The notes beneath the pieces are model-generated. The model worked only from the letters and a program-made list of their open reading frames with translations. It searched no databases and was not told the origin of the DNA. Positions 61,512 to 64,000 of a stretch of DNA of 64,000 bases are shown here, one piece after another; the first letter of the stretch is position 1; each line of letters begins with the position of its first letter. Origin of the DNA: Thermoanaerobacter pseudethanolicus ATCC 33223 (GTDB lineage Bacteria; Bacillota; Thermoanaerobacteria; Thermoanaerobacterales; Thermoanaerobacteraceae); the NCBI RefSeq assembly GCF_000019085.1, contig NC_010321.1:1062501-1126500 (forward strand), read 5' to 3'. The position numbers and the translations under genes are program-made.

Positions 61512-62729
61512 ATGTTAGAGCTTTTGGCACCAGTTGGAGATTTGGAAAGATTAAAAATAGCTATAAATTACGGAGCAGATGCGGTATATTTTGGAGGGAA
61601 ACACTATAGTTTAAGGGCTTCTGTTGGTTTGACTCTTGAAGAGATAAAAGAAGCAATAAAATATGTGAGGAAAAGTGGAAAAAAAGCATATATTACTATA
61701 AATATCTTTCCCCACAATGAGGATTTGGAAGGATTGCCTGAATACATTAAATCAGTCGTTGACCTTGGCATAGATGCTATTATTCTTTCTGACCCAGGGA
61801 TTTTTTCTATTGTAAAAGAAGTAGCTCCTGAAGTAGATGTTCATATAAGTACGCAAGCAAATAATGTGAATTATAAAAGTGCTCTGTTTTGGCATAATTT
61901 AGGGGCAAAAAGAATAATTTTGGCAAGGGAACTATCTTTAAAGGAGATAAAAGAAATAAGAGAGAAGACACCAAAAACTTTAGAATTAGAGGCATTTGTC
62001 CACGGGGCTATGTGCATTTCTTACTCAGGAAGGTGCCTTTTAAGCAATTACCTTACAGGAAGAGATTCTAATAAAGGTGAATGTGCACAACCTTGCCGGT
62101 GGAAATATTATCTTGTAGAAGAAAAAAGGCCAGGAGAGTATATGCCCATATTCGAAGATGAAAGGGGCACATATATTATGAATTCTAAAGACCTATGCAT
62201 GATAGAGTACATTCCAGAACTTGTTGAGGCTGGAGTTACAAGCTTTAAAATTGAGGGAAGAAACAAAAGTGCCTACTATGTTGCTGTAGTGACAAGGGCT
62301 TACAGAAAGGCGATTGACGATTACCTTGAAAAAGGAAAAGATTATGTTTTTGACAAAAAACTTCTTGAAGAGGTTTCTAAAGCAAGTCACAGAGGATTTA
62401 CCACAGGGTTTTATTTTGGCAAGCCAGGTCCTGACGCTCAAAATTATGAGTCTTCTAAGTATATACGTACTCATGATTTTGTAGGAATTGTAAAAGAATA
62501 TGACCCCAATACAGAAATTGCTGTTGTAGAGCAAAGAAACAGGATGTTTGTGGGAGATAAAATTGAGATTATGGGTCCTAAAGTAGAGTTTGAGCAGCAA
62601 ATTGAAAAAATGTGGGATGAAGAAGGAAATGAGATTGAAGTAGCTCCCCATCCTCAAATGATAGTGAAAATTCCTGTAAAGTATCCTGTAGAAGAATTTT
62701 TTATACTGCGTCGAGAAATTAAAAATTAG
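61512..62729 (+). CDS. U32 family peptidase (YrrO-type)
   Basis: A 405-residue protein: [27 protein letters not shown] at the start, then [31 protein letters not shown]-x3-C near 165-200, the U32 signature with Fe-S-type cysteines. Relatives take part in tRNA or rRNA hydroxylation (TrhP/RlhA type), so with the O-methyltransferase next door it may make 5-hydroxyuridine, then 5-methoxyuridine, in tRNA; this pairing is inference. The frame starts eight bases after the previous stop. Confidence 0.92.
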   Translation: [405 protein letters not shown]

Positions 62730-62733
62730 GTTA

Positions 62734-62780
62734 AAACTTGCTCCTTTTGGGAATACTTTTTCCTGAAAGGAGCAAAGTTT
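62734..62780 (+). other. Hairpin covering the PBP ribosome binding site
   Basis: GCTCCTTT (62740-62747) pairs with AAAGGAGC (62766-62773), and AAACTT (62734-62739) with AAGTTT (62775-62780), one A bulged. The paired AAAGGAG is the ribosome site of the next gene. There is no T-run sufficient for a strong terminator. Confidence 0.65.
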
Positions 62781-62781
62781 T

Positions 62782-64000
62782 ATGGAAAATAGAAATTATA
62801 GGATTGTTTTTTTGAGGGTAGTTTTGTCAATTTTAATGTTAACATTGATTTTTAGGCTTTTTTACATTCAGGTAATCAAAGGAGATTTTTATTCTCAAAA
62901 AGCGGTGGAACAAAAAATTAGAAGCTTTAAAATTTTGGAGAGAAGAGGAGAAATATACGACAGGAATATGATTCCTTTTACGGATAGAGAATACAAAGAA
63001 TATATATTTGCTATACCTAAAATGTTAACTGACAAAGAAAAAGCCGCTAAGGTTATAAGTGAAATTGCTGCAGTAGACTATGAGGATGTGCTAAAATCCC
63101 TTCGAAGTGCAAAAGATTATGTGAAATATGAAGTTAAATTTAATTTAAACAACAAATTACCTATAGGCATTTTTAAGTTAGCTTTGCCTCAAAGGTATTC
63201 GCAAAATTCTTTAGCAAAACATGTAATAGGGTATATAGGAGATAAAAAAATGGGTTTAGAAGATGCTTTTGATGGAATTTTAAATAGCAAAAGGGAAGAT
63301 AGCATTGCAGTGTTTACTGATGGGAATAATACTGATTATATAAAAGGGTTAGGAGTAAGGTTAAAAACTTCTGGAAAAGAAGTTTTGGGGGTAAAAACTA
63401 CTCTTGATTATCACATACAAAAGGCAGTAGAGAATGTTCTTGACAAGAATATGGTAGATGGAGCAGCAGTGGTATTAGATATAAAAACAGGTGATATACT
63501 TGCAATGGCAAGTAGACCTAATTTTGACCAAAATAATATTCAAGCTTATTTAAATAGCTCTAACGAAGAATTTATAAACAAAGCTGTCTCAATGTATCCC
63601 CCTGGCTCTATTTTTAAAATTGTAGTAGCTGCTGCAGCATTAGAATATAATAAAGTGAATTTACAAGATACTTTTTATTGTAGTGGTAGTTATGATATAA
63701 ATGGAATAGTATTTCACGATTACAAAGGAGAAAGTCATGGAGTAATAAACATGGTAAAAGGTTTTGCAGTTTCCTGCAATACTACTTTTATAAAGATTGG
63801 GCAAATAACAGGGGCCAAAAATATTTTGGAGATGGCGAGAAATTTTGGAATAGAAAATGATGATGGTCTGCCAATACCTGAGCAAATAGGGAGATTGCCT
63901 AAATTGTCTGATACTTATGGAGCAGGAATTGGGAATTTGTCAATAGGGCAAGGGGATGTGCTGATGACGCCTCTTCAAGCAGCTGATATCGCAGCGACAA
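62782..64000 (+). CDS. Class B penicillin-binding protein; cut by right edge
   Basis: The first 406 codons of a transpeptidase. N-terminal helix at about 10-28, then a dimerisation region (YSQKAVEQKIRSFKILERRGEIYDR), and the catalytic domain with the nucleophile Ser276 in PPGSIFKI (SxxK, Lys279) and SCN at 331-333. The KTG motif lies beyond the window. Layout and place after U32 peptidases resemble Bacillus PbpI-type genes. It makes peptide cross-links in peptidoglycan, at division or elongation or in sporulation; the class cannot be fixed here. Confidence 0.92.
   Translation, partial: MENRNYRIVFLRVVLSILMLTLIFRLFYIQVIKGDFYSQKAVEQKIRSFKILERRGEIYDRNMIPFTDREYKEYIFAIPKMLTDKEKAAKVISEIAAVDYEDVLKSLRSAKDYVKYEVKFNLNNKLPIGIFKLALPQRYSQNSLAKHVIGYIGDKKMGLEDAFDGILNSKREDSIAVFTDGNNTDYIKGLGVRLKTSGKEVLGVKTTLDYHIQKAVENVLDKNMVDGAAVVLDIKTGDILAMASRPNFDQNNIQAYLNSSNEEFINKAVSMYPPGSIFKIVVAAAALEYNKVNLQDTFYCSGSYDINGIVFHDYKGESHGVINMVKGFAVSCNTTFIKIGQITGAKNILEMARNFGIENDDGLPIPEQIGRLPKLSDTYGAGIGNLSIGQGDVLMTPLQAADIAAT

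Overview
The window reads as a chromosomal, mostly housekeeping segment of a low-GC, strictly anaerobic, spore-forming member of the Clostridia. A Thermoanaerobacter or close relative fits best, which is an inference from gene content, AT-rich codon use and protein style, not from a database match. Supporting markers are BofC- and SpoIID-type sporulation genes, three sigma-H-like promoters, a complete clostridial ornithine-degradation operon, a SCIFF ranthipeptide cassette, a T-box leader and a 6S RNA gene placed between aspS and tcdA as in Bacillus. I see no rRNA, insertion sequence, prophage, integron or CRISPR array.

Layout. 1-9.2 kb: a corrinoid-protein reductive activator cut by the left edge, a COG3044 ATPase, tRNA-Leu(CAA), a large secreted SpoIID/LytB protein, HflX, a DUF3189 protein and a degenerate Nudix protein. 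9.2-14.1 kb: YigZ, a CoA-binding protein, two half-size TauE/SafE genes, cysteine synthase, YebC, a CheW-like protein and BofC. 14.2-19.1 kb: ruvC-ruvA-ruvB-DUF2905, then queA-tgt-yajC. 19.2-24 kb: a TIGR04086 membrane protein, the SCIFF peptide and its radical SAM maturase, a gamma carbonic anhydrase, and secD-secF. 24-32 kb: ABC1 kinase, recJ, apt, rel, dtd and a metallo-hydrolase. 32-35.6 kb, minus strand: MarR regulator, HlyD-type adaptor, ABC ATPase and MacB-type permease. 35.7-40 kb: T-box, hisS-aspS, 6S RNA, tcdA. 40-41.2 kb: a CsoR-family repressor lacking the copper His, and a tandem thioredoxin. 41.4-49.1 kb: ord-ortA-ortB-oraS-oraE-glmL-orr, converting ornithine to alanine plus acetyl-CoA. 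49.2-64 kb: a decayed VOC gene, iscR, mnmA, an AI-2E-family permease, alaS behind an attenuator, ireB-ruvX-DUF1292, fur, rnjA, ylbF, queT, mltG, an O-methyltransferase, a U32 peptidase and a PBP cut by the right edge.

Most interesting observations: the SpoIID/LytB domain appears circularly permuted; oraS is interrupted by a one-base shift in an A7 run that leaves the full C-terminus readable; the CsoR-family protein has a persulfide-sensor-like residue set; and many regulatory elements (MarR, Rrf2 and Fur dyads inside promoters, an alaS attenuator, a hairpin burying a PBP Shine-Dalgarno) can be read directly. No clear wholly new multi-gene system was found. The SCIFF cassette is a known family whose function is not settled.
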